Shown here: piece after piece, positions 1 to 8,907 of the stretch | How positions within the stretch are numbered: the stretch's first letter is position 1 | How the letters are laid out: each line of letters begins with the position of its first letter | Origin: Marinimicrobium sp050113635 | GTDB lineage: Bacteria; Pseudomonadota; Gammaproteobacteria; Pseudomonadales; Cellvibrionaceae | Reading direction: 5' to 3' | DNA length: 64,000 nt | Assembly (NCBI RefSeq): GCF_050113635.1 | Contig: NZ_JBNJLT010000007.1 | Span: 124,001-188,000, forward strand | Notes under the pieces: generated by a model | The model's database searches: none | What the model was told of the DNA's origin: nothing | The model's input: the letters and a program-made list of their open reading frames with translations, nothing else | Program-made: the position numbers and the translations under genes

Positions 1-897
1 ATGTTCCCGGTGAACGCCGATGATTTTGAGGACTTCCGGGATGCTCTCTCCAAGCTGACCCTGAACGATGCCTCCCTGTTCTTCGAGCCAGAGAGTTCCG
101 ATGCGCTGGGTTTTGGTTTTCGCTGCGGTTTTCTCGGCATGCTGCACATGGAAATCATCCAGGAACGCCTGGAGCGTGAGTACGACCTGGACCTGATTAC
201 CACCGCCCCGACTGTGGTCTACGAAGTGCTGAATACTAAGGGAGAGACCCACTACGTGTCGAGCCCCTCCGCGCTTCCAGACCCGGGCGATATTGAAGAA
301 ATGCGCGAGCCCATCGCCGAGGCCAACATCCTGGTGCCTCAGGAATATCTGGGCAACGTGATTACCCTCTGCAGTGAAAAGCGTGGGATTCAAAAGGATA
401 TGCAATACACCGGCACCCAGGTGTCGCTGCGTTACGACCTGCCCATGAATGAAGTGGTGCTGGACTTTTTTGATCGCCTGAAGTCCGCCAGTCGGGGTTT
501 TGCGTCGCTGGACTACAGCTTTGATCGCTTCGAACCGGCCAAACTGGTGCGGCTCGATGTCCTGATCAACAGCGAGAAAGTGGATGCGCTGGCGCTGATT
601 GTGCACCGGGACCACGCTCAGGGTATCGGTCGCTCTCTGGTGGAAAAAATGCAGGAATTAATTCCCCGCCAAATGTTTGATGTGGCTATCCAGGCGGCCA
701 TCGGTGGACACATTATCGCCCGCTCAACCGTTAAAGCGTTGCGCAAGAACGTGACGGCCAAATGTTACGGCGGCGATGCCTCGCGCAAGAAAAAGCTGCT
801 GGAAAAACAAAAGGCGGGTAAAAAGCGCATGAAGCAGGTGGGCCGGGTGGAAATTCCCCAGGATGCGTTCCTGGCGGTGCTCAAGGTCGACAGCTAG
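1..897 (+). CDS. lepA: Elongation factor 4 (LepA), C-terminal part
   Basis: The window opens inside this gene: 298 residues of a protein that is normally about 600, so the GTPase G domain lies upstream. LepA is a ribosome-binding translational GTPase that acts on stalled or back-translocated ribosomes and in 30S assembly. The visible part has the EF-G-like domain (block DALGFGFRCGFLGMLHMEI near residue 35) and the LepA-specific C-terminal domain, ending with the basic stretch GGDASRKKKLLEKQKAGKKR and then VGRVEIPQDAF, which is diagnostic for LepA. It lies 65 bp upstream of lepB, the usual lepA-lepB order in Gammaproteobacteria. The first base is probably not the true start. Confidence 0.97.
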   Translation: MFPVNADDFEDFRDALSKLTLNDASLFFEPESSDALGFGFRCGFLGMLHMEIIQERLEREYDLDLITTAPTVVYEVLNTKGETHYVSSPSALPDPGDIEEMREPIAEANILVPQEYLGNVITLCSEKRGIQKDMQYTGTQVSLRYDLPMNEVVLDFFDRLKSASRGFASLDYSFDRFEPAKLVRLDVLINSEKVDALALIVHRDHAQGIGRSLVEKMQELIPRQMFDVAIQAAIGGHIIARSTVKALRKNVTAKCYGGDASRKKKLLEKQKAGKKRMKQVGRVEIPQDAFLAVLKVDS

Positions 898-962
898 AGT
901 CAGTCAGCCGGATGGATTTAACCAGCATAATGGCCTCGGACTAACCGTTTTGGCCAAGAACA

Positions 963-1856
963 ATGGGAACGCTTATGAGCAGTATTAACCTGCCCCTGAT
1001 CCTGACCCTCGCGGTGTTTGTGACCGGTCTGGTCTGGTTGTACGACTGGCTGGTGTTGTCCAGGCCGCGCCGGGAAAAGCTTGCCGCTGTGGAAAAGCAG
1101 TTCGAGCGGGCAGACCTGAATGAAAAACCCCAACGGGACGCCTACGAAGAGGCGCGTTCAGCGGCATCCAAAGAGCCGGTCTGGGTGGAATATTCCAAGT
1201 CCTTTTTCCCCGTGTTGGCTCTGGTATTTGTATTGCGCTCATTTATTGCCGAGCCGTTTCAAATCCCCTCCGGGTCCATGGAGCCGACACTGGAAGTAGG
1301 GGATTTTATCGTAGTGAACAAGTTCACCTACGGTATTCGGTTGCCTGTGCTGAACCATGAGGTCATCCCGGTCAATGATCCCAAGCGCGGCGAAGTGATG
1401 GTGTTTTTCCCGCCGCATCAGCCGGAGACCTACTTCATCAAGCGAGTGATCGGGCTGCCGGGGGATACCATTACCTATATTGACAACCAGCTGACCGTCA
1501 ACGGTGAGCCGGTGCCGGAGGAAGTGGTGGAGGTCAACCGCAACGCCAATCCTGCCTATCGGGTCGTCAAGGAGACCCTGGGCGATAATACTTATACCGT
1601 GCGCAAGCATTTGACGCCGAGTCGATACAGCCGCTATGGCTCCTGGACCGTACCGGAAGGTCATTACTTTATGATGGGCGATAACCGTGACGGCAGTTTT
1701 GACAGTCGTGGCTGGAACGATCTCAACCCAGGGGTAGCCGCCGATTGGAGCTTTGTGTCTGAAGATGCAATCGTCGGGCACGCCTTCGCCATCTGGATGC
1801 ACTGGGATGATTTGTTCAGCCTGCCCGGTTTTGATCGTGCGGGAAAGATTGACTGA
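963..1856 (+). CDS. lepB: Signal peptidase I
   Basis: This is the inner-membrane serine protease that removes signal peptides from Sec and Tat substrates. It has 297 residues. An N-terminal membrane anchor (about residues 8-32) is followed by a cytoplasmic basic/acidic loop and a second hydrophobic segment (about 80-93). The catalytic serine is S105 in PSGSMEPTL and the general-base lysine is K160 in YFIKRVIGLPGD; the later box GDNRDGSFDSR matches the family. An in-frame ATG at 975 is an alternative start, and neither has a strong Shine-Dalgarno. The gene lies between lepA and rnc in the standard lepA-lepB-rnc-era-recO order, so co-transcription is likely. Confidence 0.97.
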   Translation: MGTLMSSINLPLILTLAVFVTGLVWLYDWLVLSRPRREKLAAVEKQFERADLNEKPQRDAYEEARSAASKEPVWVEYSKSFFPVLALVFVLRSFIAEPFQIPSGSMEPTLEVGDFIVVNKFTYGIRLPVLNHEVIPVNDPKRGEVMVFFPPHQPETYFIKRVIGLPGDTITYIDNQLTVNGEPVPEEVVEVNRNANPAYRVVKETLGDNTYTVRKHLTPSRYSRYGSWTVPEGHYFMMGDNRDGSFDSRGWNDLNPGVAADWSFVSEDAIVGHAFAIWMHWDDLFSLPGFDRAGKID

Positions 1857-1871
1857 CAAGAGGACGACGTG

Positions 1872-2291
1872 ATGACTGGTCTGCATACCCAGCGTGGCAT
1901 TTCGACACTTGGATTTGTATTTTTGATTCTGGTCGGCATTGCGGTGTTATTTACGGCTTTCAGAGTGGTGCCGCCTTATGTCGAGAATCGCTACATTGTT
2001 GCCGCGCTGAAATCGCTGGCCGACAATAACGAGGATTTGTTCAGTCGTACTCCGGCACAGATTCGCTCCCAATTATCCAAGTTCTATACGGTCAATAATG
2101 TGCGCACTGAAGGGCGCAAAAATATTGATATCGATAAACGCTCCAGTCGTGTGGTCATCACCATTGCTTATGAAGAGCGCATCGACTTCATTTACAACAT
2201 TGACCTGGTCTTTTCTTTCAACAACCAGCTCGACAGCGCCCTCCCGGAGCGCTGCTGTCAGCCGCTGGACAGCCATTCTGCGGGTAACTAG
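1872..2291 (+). CDS. DUF4845 family small membrane protein
   Basis: A 139-residue protein with one N-terminal hydrophobic segment (GFVFLILVGIAVLFTAF) and a soluble periplasmic remainder. The position between lepB and rnc, the length and the pattern (PPYVENRYIVAALKSLA, IDKRSSRVVITIAYEER) fit DUF4845, which is commonly found at this spot in gammaproteobacteria and has no assigned function. The ATG at 1872 is preferred over the GTG just before it because AGAGGA at 1859-1864 is better spaced for it. The stop codon shares one base with the rnc start, suggesting translational coupling. Confidence 0.75.
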   Translation: MTGLHTQRGISTLGFVFLILVGIAVLFTAFRVVPPYVENRYIVAALKSLADNNEDLFSRTPAQIRSQLSKFYTVNNVRTEGRKNIDIDKRSSRVVITIAYEERIDFIYNIDLVFSFNNQLDSALPERCCQPLDSHSAGN

Positions 2292-3001
2292 TGCTTGATC
2301 TTATTCAACAGCGGCTGCAGCGGCGCCTCGGTTATGAATTTCGCGACGCAGCGTTGCTTGATTTGGCGTTGACCCATCGCAGTCATGGAGCCAGAAATAA
2401 TGAGCGCCTTGAGTTTCTGGGCGACTCTATTCTCAACTTCGTGATTGGAGAGGCGCTGTTTCGGCGTTTTCCGGAGGCCCGGGAGGGTCAGTTGAGCCGC
2501 CTTCGCTCCCAGATGGTAAAGGGAGAAACGTTGGCGGCGCTGGCTCGTGAATTAGAGTTGGGCGAGTGCCTGCGCTTGGGCGAGGGCGAGATGAAAAGCG
2601 GCGGGCATCGCCGCGAATCCATCTTGGCGGACACCGTCGAAGCATTGATTGGTGCGATGTATCAGGAAGCTGGCTTTGAGCGTTGTGCTGAGCAAGTGCG
2701 AGCCTGGTACCAGACTCGGCTGGATGGCTTGTCGTTGGAAGCGCCGGCAAAAGACGCCAAAACCCGCTTGCAGGAATTTCTTCAGGCGCACCAATTACCG
2801 TTGCCCGAATACGTGGTGGTAGAGGTGGAAGGCGAAGCCCACGCGCACCGCTTTACCATTGAATGCCGTGTGTCGTCGCTGAAAGAGGTGGCGAGAGCGC
2901 AAGCCAGCAGCCGTCGCGTGGCGGAAAAGCAGGCCGCCGCCGAGGTTCTGGAAAAACTGCAGAAACTGCCACTGAAAAACGGTCGCAAGAGGACTTCATG
3001 A
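2291..3001 (+). CDS. rnc: Ribonuclease III
   Basis: Double-strand-specific endoribonuclease that processes rRNA precursors and structured mRNAs. It has 236 residues. The signature NERLEFLGDS (37-46) supplies E41 and D45, and ILADTVEALIGA supplies the second metal-binding pair D114/E117. A double-stranded RNA-binding domain fills roughly residues 155-225. The start is a GTG overlapping the preceding stop by one base; the stop overlaps the era start (ATGA). rnc-era-recO is a classic operon in which RNase III can cleave its own leader. Confidence 0.97.
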   Translation: MLDLIQQRLQRRLGYEFRDAALLDLALTHRSHGARNNERLEFLGDSILNFVIGEALFRRFPEAREGQLSRLRSQMVKGETLAALARELELGECLRLGEGEMKSGGHRRESILADTVEALIGAMYQEAGFERCAEQVRAWYQTRLDGLSLEAPAKDAKTRLQEFLQAHQLPLPEYVVVEVEGEAHAHRFTIECRVSSLKEVARAQASSRRVAEKQAAAEVLEKLQKLPLKNGRKRTS

Positions 3002-3903
3002 GCGAAACCAGCCTTCCCACCCGATGTGGTTATGTGGCGATCGTCGGTCGCCCCAACGTGGGTAAATCCACGCTTCTGAACCACATGCTGGGGCAGAAAG
3101 TCAGCATCACCTCGCGCAAACCCCAAACCACTCGTAACAACGTTCGGGGTATTAAAACAGACGGCACCAACCAGATTGTTTTTGTCGATACCCCGGGACT
3201 TCATCAGGGACAAAAAAAGGCGATCAACCGTTACATGAACCAGGCGGCTACCAGTGCGATTCGCGACGTGGATGCGGTGGTTTTTCTGGTGGACCGGCTG
3301 ACCTGGACCGATGAGGATGAAATGGTGGCCCAGCGCCTTGAGGGACTGCGCTGCCCGTTGATCATTGCGATTAACAAAGTGGATAAGGTGGATGATAAAA
3401 ACAGCCTCCTGCCGCACCTGCAAGTGCTGGGTGAACGGTTCCCGCAGGCGGAAATCATTCCATTGTCCGCACTGCGCAACACCAATCTGGATCGACTGGA
3501 AGCGTTGTTAATTACTCATTTGCCGGAGAGTGAACATTTCTATCCGGACGACCAGTTGACCGACCGCAGCTCCCGGTTTATGGCGGCGGAGATGGTTCGG
3601 GAAAAAGTGACACGCCAGCTGGGGGATGAGTTGCCCTACCAAATGGCCGTGGAAATTGAAGAGTTTAAGGACGACGGCAAAACGCTGCACATTTCTGCCC
3701 TGATTCTGGTCGAGCGTGACGGACAGAAGCGCATTCTGATCGGTGAGCGCGGAGAGCGTATCAAGCAAATTGGCCAGCAAGCGAGGCTGGATATGGAAAA
3801 CCTGTTTGGCCAAAAAGTCATGCTCAAACTATGGGTGAAGGTTAAATCCGGTTGGTCCGATGACAGCCGCGCACTGCGCAGTCTGGGCTACGACGATGTT
3901 TAA
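2998..3903 (+). CDS. era: GTPase Era
   Basis: Essential Ras-like GTPase that binds the 3' end of 16S rRNA during 30S maturation. It has 301 residues. G1 is GRPNVGKST, G2 lies at KPQTTRNN, G3 is DTPG, G4 is NKVD and G5 is the SALR region. The C-terminal KH domain carries ILIGERGERIKQIGQQAR. The ATG at 2998 is chosen over upstream in-frame starts inside rnc because AGAGGA precedes it at good spacing and MSETSLPTRCGYVAIVGR matches the family N-terminus. It overlaps rnc by four bases. Confidence 0.97.
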   Translation: MSETSLPTRCGYVAIVGRPNVGKSTLLNHMLGQKVSITSRKPQTTRNNVRGIKTDGTNQIVFVDTPGLHQGQKKAINRYMNQAATSAIRDVDAVVFLVDRLTWTDEDEMVAQRLEGLRCPLIIAINKVDKVDDKNSLLPHLQVLGERFPQAEIIPLSALRNTNLDRLEALLITHLPESEHFYPDDQLTDRSSRFMAAEMVREKVTRQLGDELPYQMAVEIEEFKDDGKTLHISALILVERDGQKRILIGERGERIKQIGQQARLDMENLFGQKVMLKLWVKVKSGWSDDSRALRSLGYDDV

Positions 3904-3938
3904 CACACACTGACGGGTTCGCCTCGGAGGCCGCCACC

Positions 3939-4673
3939 GTGCGCATTGAATTTCAGCCCGCGTATGTGTTGCACGCCCGCCCTTATCGGGACACCAGTCT
4001 GTTGCTCGATCTGCTAACGCCGGATTACGGTCGCCTGGGCGCGGTGGCCAAAGGCGTTCGTCGCGGCAAAAGCCAGCGGCGGCCTCTGCTCAACCCCTTC
4101 CAGCCTCTCCTGGTGTCCCTCAGCGGAAACAGCGCGCTAAAAACCCTGACGGCCGTAGAGGCGGAGGTCGAGGTGAACAGTGCCGGACATCGCCTGCAGG
4201 GCGTTGCCTTGTACAGCGGTTTTTATGTCAATGAGCTATTGGTACGCCTGTTGGGAGAGAACGACCCGGAGCCCGCGCTGTTTGATGGCTACCGCTGGAC
4301 ACTCACCACCCTGGCCAGTTTGGAGCCGGGACAAAGCCCCGAGCCACTTCTTAGGCAGTTCGAATGGCGCTTGCTCGACACCCTGGGCTATGGCGTCAGT
4401 TTTACCGAAGAGGCCGAGACCGGAGCAGCGATTCGCGCCGACGCGCTCTATCGATTCGATCCCGAAGCGGGCTTTGTGCCGACCTACAGCAGTCGGCCCC
4501 CGCAGGGAACCCCGAGCCTGTTTCAGGGCCGCGATCTGTTGAAATGCGCCGAAACGGATTTCTCCAACCCTGACGTATTGGCTGTGGCCAAACGCCTTAA
4601 TCGTCAAATGCTACAGCCGTTGTTGGGGAGTCGTCCGCTGAAGAGCCGGGAGTTTTTTCGGCCAGGTGGCTGA
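3939..4673 (+). CDS. recO: DNA repair protein RecO
   Basis: RecO acts with RecF and RecR to load RecA on SSB-coated gaps. It has 244 residues: an N-terminal OB fold (AYVLHARPYRDTSLLLDLL, then YGRLGAVAKGVRRGKS) and a helical C-terminal region with FEWRLLDTLGYGVSF. The start is GTG, with CGGAGG at 3925-3930 well placed. It ends the lepA-recO run. The pdxJ and acpS genes that usually follow recO in Gammaproteobacteria are not here; a carbohydrate locus follows instead. Confidence 0.95.
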   Translation: MRIEFQPAYVLHARPYRDTSLLLDLLTPDYGRLGAVAKGVRRGKSQRRPLLNPFQPLLVSLSGNSALKTLTAVEAEVEVNSAGHRLQGVALYSGFYVNELLVRLLGENDPEPALFDGYRWTLTTLASLEPGQSPEPLLRQFEWRLLDTLGYGVSFTEEAETGAAIRADALYRFDPEAGFVPTYSSRPPQGTPSLFQGRDLLKCAETDFSNPDVLAVAKRLNRQMLQPLLGSRPLKSREFFRPGG

Positions 4674-4808
4674 TACACTGACAGCGATGGGGGGGCGCGC
4701 CGAATTATTGTATTATAATAACCCGTTTCGTAGAATGTACTCGATCTCGGTTAAGTGAATCATTGAACATCTTCCTGAATAACGACAACCACTAAAGGTG
4801 CTCTCCCT
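4674..4808. promoter_or_regulatory. AT-rich leader of the GH43-epimerase gene
   Basis: A 135-bp gap between recO and the glycosidase. The near-palindromic AT tract TTATTGTATTATAATAA at about 4706-4722 contains TATAAT (4714-4719), a perfect -10 hexamer, but no convincing -35 lies 16-18 bp upstream. An activator-dependent promoter is possible. AAAGGTG just before the ATG at 4809 is the likely ribosome binding site. Confidence 0.35.
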
Positions 4809-6998
4809 ATGCCTATCTTTCTAACAAGCACGAGTTCCCGGCGACGCCTGTTCGCCAGTGGCCTCCTGGCGCTGACTGGTCTGGGTTTGTCGGCTTGCTC
4901 CGACCCCAATGAAGCACCCGCCGCTACGACGCCGACCGCATCGGCTGAAAGCGAGCGGCCGGAGTACAACAGCCCTCTGGTCGAGTACGGCGCTGACCCC
5001 TGGGTCTACCGGACAGAGCAGGGTCAGTATTACTTCATTTCCACGGCCCCCGAATTTGATCGGATTGAGCTGGCTACGGCCGACACCCTTAACGGGTTGA
5101 CCGACGCGGAGCCCACGGTCATCTGGCACCGGCCCCGCGAGGGCTCCGGGGGAGGGAATGTGTGGGCACCGGAGCTGCACCGGATTGATGGCGTGTGGTA
5201 CGTACATGTCGCGTTGGGTGATTCGGATGACCCGTTCCGCATGCGCATGCACGTGCTGTCCAATCGTAGCGACAATCCCATGGAGGGCGAGTGGGTAGAG
5301 GAAGGCCAAATCGACACTCCCTGGGACAGCTTTGCCTTGGATGCCACCACATTCGAGCACAACGGGAAACGCTATCTCATTTGGGCACAGAAAGACCCCG
5401 AGGAGCGGTATAACTCCGCCTTGTATCTTGCTCAAATGGACTCTCCCACCTCCATTCAGGAGCCGGTGATCAGTATCAGTGAGCCGGACATGGATTGGGA
5501 ACGCGTCGGTTATAAAGTCAACGAAGGCGCGGCCGTTATCAAACACGATGGCCGTATTTTTGTGACATACTCGGCGGCGGCCACCGATCACAACTACGCC
5601 ATGGGTTTGTTGTGGGCCGATCAGGACGCGGATCTGCTTGATTCCGCATCCTGGAAGAAATCTCCAGAGCCGGTCTTTTCCACCAATGCCGATCTAAATC
5701 GCTATGGGCCGGGCCACAACAGTTTCACGCTGGCTGAGGATGGTAAGACAGATTTGATGGTTTACCATGCACGCAACTACAAAGAGCTGCGCGGCTCGCC
5801 CCTGACGGATCCGAACCGCCACGCTCATGTGCGTATGATCGAGTGGGATTCCAATGGCTTTCCGGTTTTTCATCAAGATGAGCCCGATAACTATCATCAG
5901 GACGGCCAGGTCAGCGCCTCCACTTCTGGAAAGTACGGGCATGCATTTGTTAGCCGTGAACCCTTCGGCGAACTGGCCGACGGACGGGAAGTGACTCGCT
6001 ACACACTGAACAATGGCGAAGGCATGGAAGTGAAGCTGATGAACTATGGCGGCATTATTACGCATTTGAGGGTGCCGGACAGCGATGGGAACATGGACAA
6101 TGTTGTGCTCGGGTTTAATTCGTTGAAGGATTATCTGGAGCAGCAACCGCCATACTTTGGTGCCTTGATTGGCCGTTACGGCAACCGCATTGCTCAAGGG
6201 CGCTTTGAACTTGAAGGAACGGAGTACGAGCTGGATCAGAACGATGGCGATAACCACTTGCACGGTGGTGTCGTGGGCTTTGACAAGAAGCTATGGGACA
6301 GCCGGTTTATTTCCGACGAGCGTGGTCCGGCGGTCGAACTGACCTTGCTCAGTGAAGATGGCGACCAGGGGTATCCGGGCAATCTCGCCGTCACCGTTCG
6401 CTACGTACTGACAGATGATAATGAACTGCTGACTGAATACCGCGCGGAAACCGATAAGGCGACCCCGGTTAATTTGACCCAACACACGTATTTCAATCTT
6501 TCTGGTAAAGACGATATTCTCGATCATGTGTTGCAGATCAATGCGGATCGTTATACGCCGGTGGATGATGGCCTGATTCCCACGGGTGAACTGGCTTCCG
6601 TAGAGGGCACGGCGTTTGACTTCACCGAACCCAAGCCCATCGGACAAGATATTAATGCCGATAATGCGCAGTTGAAACTCGGGGGCGGTTACGATCATAA
6701 CTATGTTCTGAATCGTGACGATGACGAAGGGCGCGTGGTAGCGGCGCGCGTGGAGGACCCGACGTCCGGCCGTGTTCTGGAAGTACTCACGGAGGAGCCG
6801 GGCATCCAGTTCTACTCCGGTAACTTTCTGGACGGCACCTTGAGCGATGGCGAGCGAACCTTTGAGCGTCGCGGTGCTTTGTGTCTTGAGCCTCAGCATT
6901 ACCCGGACTCCCCCAATCAACCGGACTTCCCGAGCACGATTCTGGAACCGGGAGAAGTGTATGAAACCAGCATGAGCTATCGGTTCAGCGTGCAGTAA
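4809..6998 (+). CDS. GH43 glycosidase fused to aldose 1-epimerase, lipoprotein
   Basis: A 729-residue two-enzyme protein. Residues 1-30 look like a Tat-type lipoprotein signal (SRRRLF, then lipobox LSAC with C30), so both domains should be exported and lipid-anchored. Residues about 50-365 form a GH43 five-bladed propeller: D63 (EYGADPWV) as general base, D178 (FALDATTF) as pKa modulator, E239 (KVNEGAAV) as general acid, plus NVWAPELH. GH43 enzymes are mainly alpha-L-arabinofuranosidases and beta-xylosidases; I cannot fix the subfamily. Residues about 385-729 are a GalM-type mutarotase: DNHLHGG (H483/H485), catalytic H559 in NLTQHTYFNL and E694 in LCLEPQHYPDSPN. The design suggests release of a sugar and immediate anomer interconversion for uptake by the convergent symporter; this is inference. 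Confidence 0.9.
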   Translation: MPIFLTSTSSRRRLFASGLLALTGLGLSACSDPNEAPAATTPTASAESERPEYNSPLVEYGADPWVYRTEQGQYYFISTAPEFDRIELATADTLNGLTDAEPTVIWHRPREGSGGGNVWAPELHRIDGVWYVHVALGDSDDPFRMRMHVLSNRSDNPMEGEWVEEGQIDTPWDSFALDATTFEHNGKRYLIWAQKDPEERYNSALYLAQMDSPTSIQEPVISISEPDMDWERVGYKVNEGAAVIKHDGRIFVTYSAAATDHNYAMGLLWADQDADLLDSASWKKSPEPVFSTNADLNRYGPGHNSFTLAEDGKTDLMVYHARNYKELRGSPLTDPNRHAHVRMIEWDSNGFPVFHQDEPDNYHQDGQVSASTSGKYGHAFVSREPFGELADGREVTRYTLNNGEGMEVKLMNYGGIITHLRVPDSDGNMDNVVLGFNSLKDYLEQQPPYFGALIGRYGNRIAQGRFELEGTEYELDQNDGDNHLHGGVVGFDKKLWDSRFISDERGPAVELTLLSEDGDQGYPGNLAVTVRYVLTDDNELLTEYRAETDKATPVNLTQHTYFNLSGKDDILDHVLQINADRYTPVDDGLIPTGELASVEGTAFDFTEPKPIGQDINADNAQLKLGGGYDHNYVLNRDDDEGRVVAARVEDPTSGRVLEVLTEEPGIQFYSGNFLDGTLSDGERTFERRGALCLEPQHYPDSPNQPDFPSTILEPGEVYETSMSYRFSVQ

Positions 6999-7029
6999 AT
7001 CAGTGGCGGAGGGGATCACACCCTCAAAC

Positions 7030-7062
7030 AAAAAACGGCCCACCGAAAGGTGAGCCGTTTTT
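7030..7062. terminator. Bidirectional intrinsic terminator
   Basis: AAAACGGC-CCACC, loop GAAA, GGTGAGCCGTTTTT: a stem with A-tract and T-tract on opposite sides, so it can stop transcription from the GH43-epimerase gene and from the convergent symporter. Confidence 0.85.
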
Positions 7063-7097
7063 GAGATGTTCCCGAAGCTTCCCTGCCCGGCAATACA

Positions 7098-8729
7098 CTA
7101 CCAGAACCTGAAATAGATAAACGCGGTAATCCCCACAATAATTACCGTATGAATAATGTCCCACTTATCAATACCGTTTCGGATTTCCGCACGCTGCTCT
7201 TTACTAATGGAACCGTAAGTCAGTCCCGCCACCTGTTCATCGCTGGCTTGGCGAGTGAACAGACTGACGCCGATCACCAGCAATACAATGACGATAAAGA
7301 GAATCGAGCAGAAGTAGAGCCAATTCAGCTCGACCATGCTCAGCCACATGCTGCCTTCGGGCAAACTGTCCTCGAAAATCGTCAACACCAGCCGTGTCAT
7401 ACCGATAACGAAGCCCGCGACCAAACCGGTAAAGCCCGCAGCGGGCGTAATGCGGCGCGAGAACACGCCCAGTAAAAAGACCGCTGCGATGCCCGGGGCA
7501 ATCAGGGACTGAACCAGTTGCAGATATTCGTACAGGACATCCGCGATGGACTGCATAATGGGAATCCAGAGGATGCCCAGAGCCACTACTGCCACCGTAG
7601 CGATACGCCCCACCTTGACCAGGTGTTGCTCACTGGATTCAGGTTTGTACTTTTTGTAGAAGTCGATAGTGAACAGTGTGGCCGATGAATTAAATAGCGA
7701 TGCCAGAGAACTCATCAACGCGGCGATCAAACCGCCGATAACAATCCCTTTGATTCCCGAGGGCAGCAGCTCAGTGACCAGTGTGGCAAAAGCCTGATCG
7801 GCGCTGGTCAGGTTGATTTGCCCCTGTTGATGTAACGCAAAGGCGATCATGCCGGGGAACAGGAAAATAAACACCGGCAGCAGCTTCAGGTAACCAGCGA
7901 AGATGGTCCCGCGCCGGGCCGCCTGTATGCCCTTGGCACTCAGAACCCGCTGAACGATATATTGGTCCGTACACCAGTACCACAAACCAATAATGATTGA
8001 CCCGCCAATGACGCCCAGCCAGGGAAAGTCCGGATCGTCCAACGGTCGGATCAGACTCATGCGCTCGGCGTTAATGCGCTCCAGTTCGCCGAGTCCGCCG
8101 ACTTTATCCAGACCGACGAACAGAATGACGAGGGAGCCGATAATCAAAATGGGCGTTTGAATGACGGAGGTCACCAGAATCGCTTTCATCCCGCCAGCCA
8201 CCGTGTAAAGACCGGTAATCAGCACCAGGCCCATGGCCGCTATCCAGAAGAAGTCGATACCCCAGATAGAGTCAATACCGAGAACGGTTTTCAACACCAC
8301 CCCGCCGGCGTAAACCGTAACGGACACTTTGGTGAGTACGTAGCTGACCAGCGAAATAAACGAGAGGAAGGTACGTGAGCTGCTGGAATAGCGTCTCTCA
8401 AGATACTCTGGCATGGTGTAGACTTTGGCGCTCCAGTAGAAGGGCGCGAAGACCCAGCCGAGTAAAATAATAATCCAGGACTGCAGCTCCCAGTGGGCCA
8501 TGGCCATGCCGGTCTGAGCGCCCGCGCCAGAGAGCCCCACCAAGTGTTCCGAGCCGATGTTGGAGGCGAAGATTGATGCCCCAATCACCAGCCAGCCCGC
8601 ATTGCGCCCCGCTAGAAAGTAATCGGCCGTGTCGTTCTCCTTTTTCATAAAGGACCAGACGACGACCCCCAGCAATATTAGAAAGAACAGACCGAGCACT
8701 GCCCAGTCCAGGCCACTGAATGGAATCAT
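7098..8729 (-). CDS. SGLT-type sodium/sugar symporter (SSS family)
   Basis: A 543-residue inner-membrane transporter with about 14 hydrophobic segments. YFLAGRNAGWLVIGASIFAS and NIGSEHLVGLSGAGA match the N-terminal sodium-site region of solute:sodium symporters. LWYWCTDQYIVQRVLSAK strongly resembles the sugar-transporting SGLT branch rather than proline or pantothenate carriers. It converges on the GH43-epimerase gene and shares its terminator. Together they look like a release-and-import pair for a pentose or hexose; the actual substrate cannot be read from the sequence. The ATG at 8729 begins MIPFSGLDWAVLGLFF. The 178 bp upstream contain AT-rich -10-like sequences on the minus strand but no clear promoter. 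Confidence 0.9.
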   Translation of the reverse strand: MIPFSGLDWAVLGLFFLILLGVVVWSFMKKENDTADYFLAGRNAGWLVIGASIFASNIGSEHLVGLSGAGAQTGMAMAHWELQSWIIILLGWVFAPFYWSAKVYTMPEYLERRYSSSSRTFLSFISLVSYVLTKVSVTVYAGGVVLKTVLGIDSIWGIDFFWIAAMGLVLITGLYTVAGGMKAILVTSVIQTPILIIGSLVILFVGLDKVGGLGELERINAERMSLIRPLDDPDFPWLGVIGGSIIIGLWYWCTDQYIVQRVLSAKGIQAARRGTIFAGYLKLLPVFIFLFPGMIAFALHQQGQINLTSADQAFATLVTELLPSGIKGIVIGGLIAALMSSLASLFNSSATLFTIDFYKKYKPESSEQHLVKVGRIATVAVVALGILWIPIMQSIADVLYEYLQLVQSLIAPGIAAVFLLGVFSRRITPAAGFTGLVAGFVIGMTRLVLTIFEDSLPEGSMWLSMVELNWLYFCSILFIVIVLLVIGVSLFTRQASDEQVAGLTYGSISKEQRAEIRNGIDKWDIIHTVIIVGITAFIYFRFW

Positions 8730-8907
8730 TGTTATCTACCACCTGTTCGCTTATTGGCTATTGTGTGGACCTCGCCGGGCAAGGTCTTTTTATTGAATTA
8801 TTATCATATCATTTAAGGCGGCGGTTGAGAATGCTGTGTCGTGGCTGCCGGTGGCGGATTCGTCTTACCGTGCTCGGACTGGAGAGGACTGAGAGGATTG
8901 TGGGTCG

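Noticed and set aside
2863..2997. Upstream extension of Era into rnc
   Set aside because: The family N-terminus and the ribosome binding site fit the ATG at 2998.
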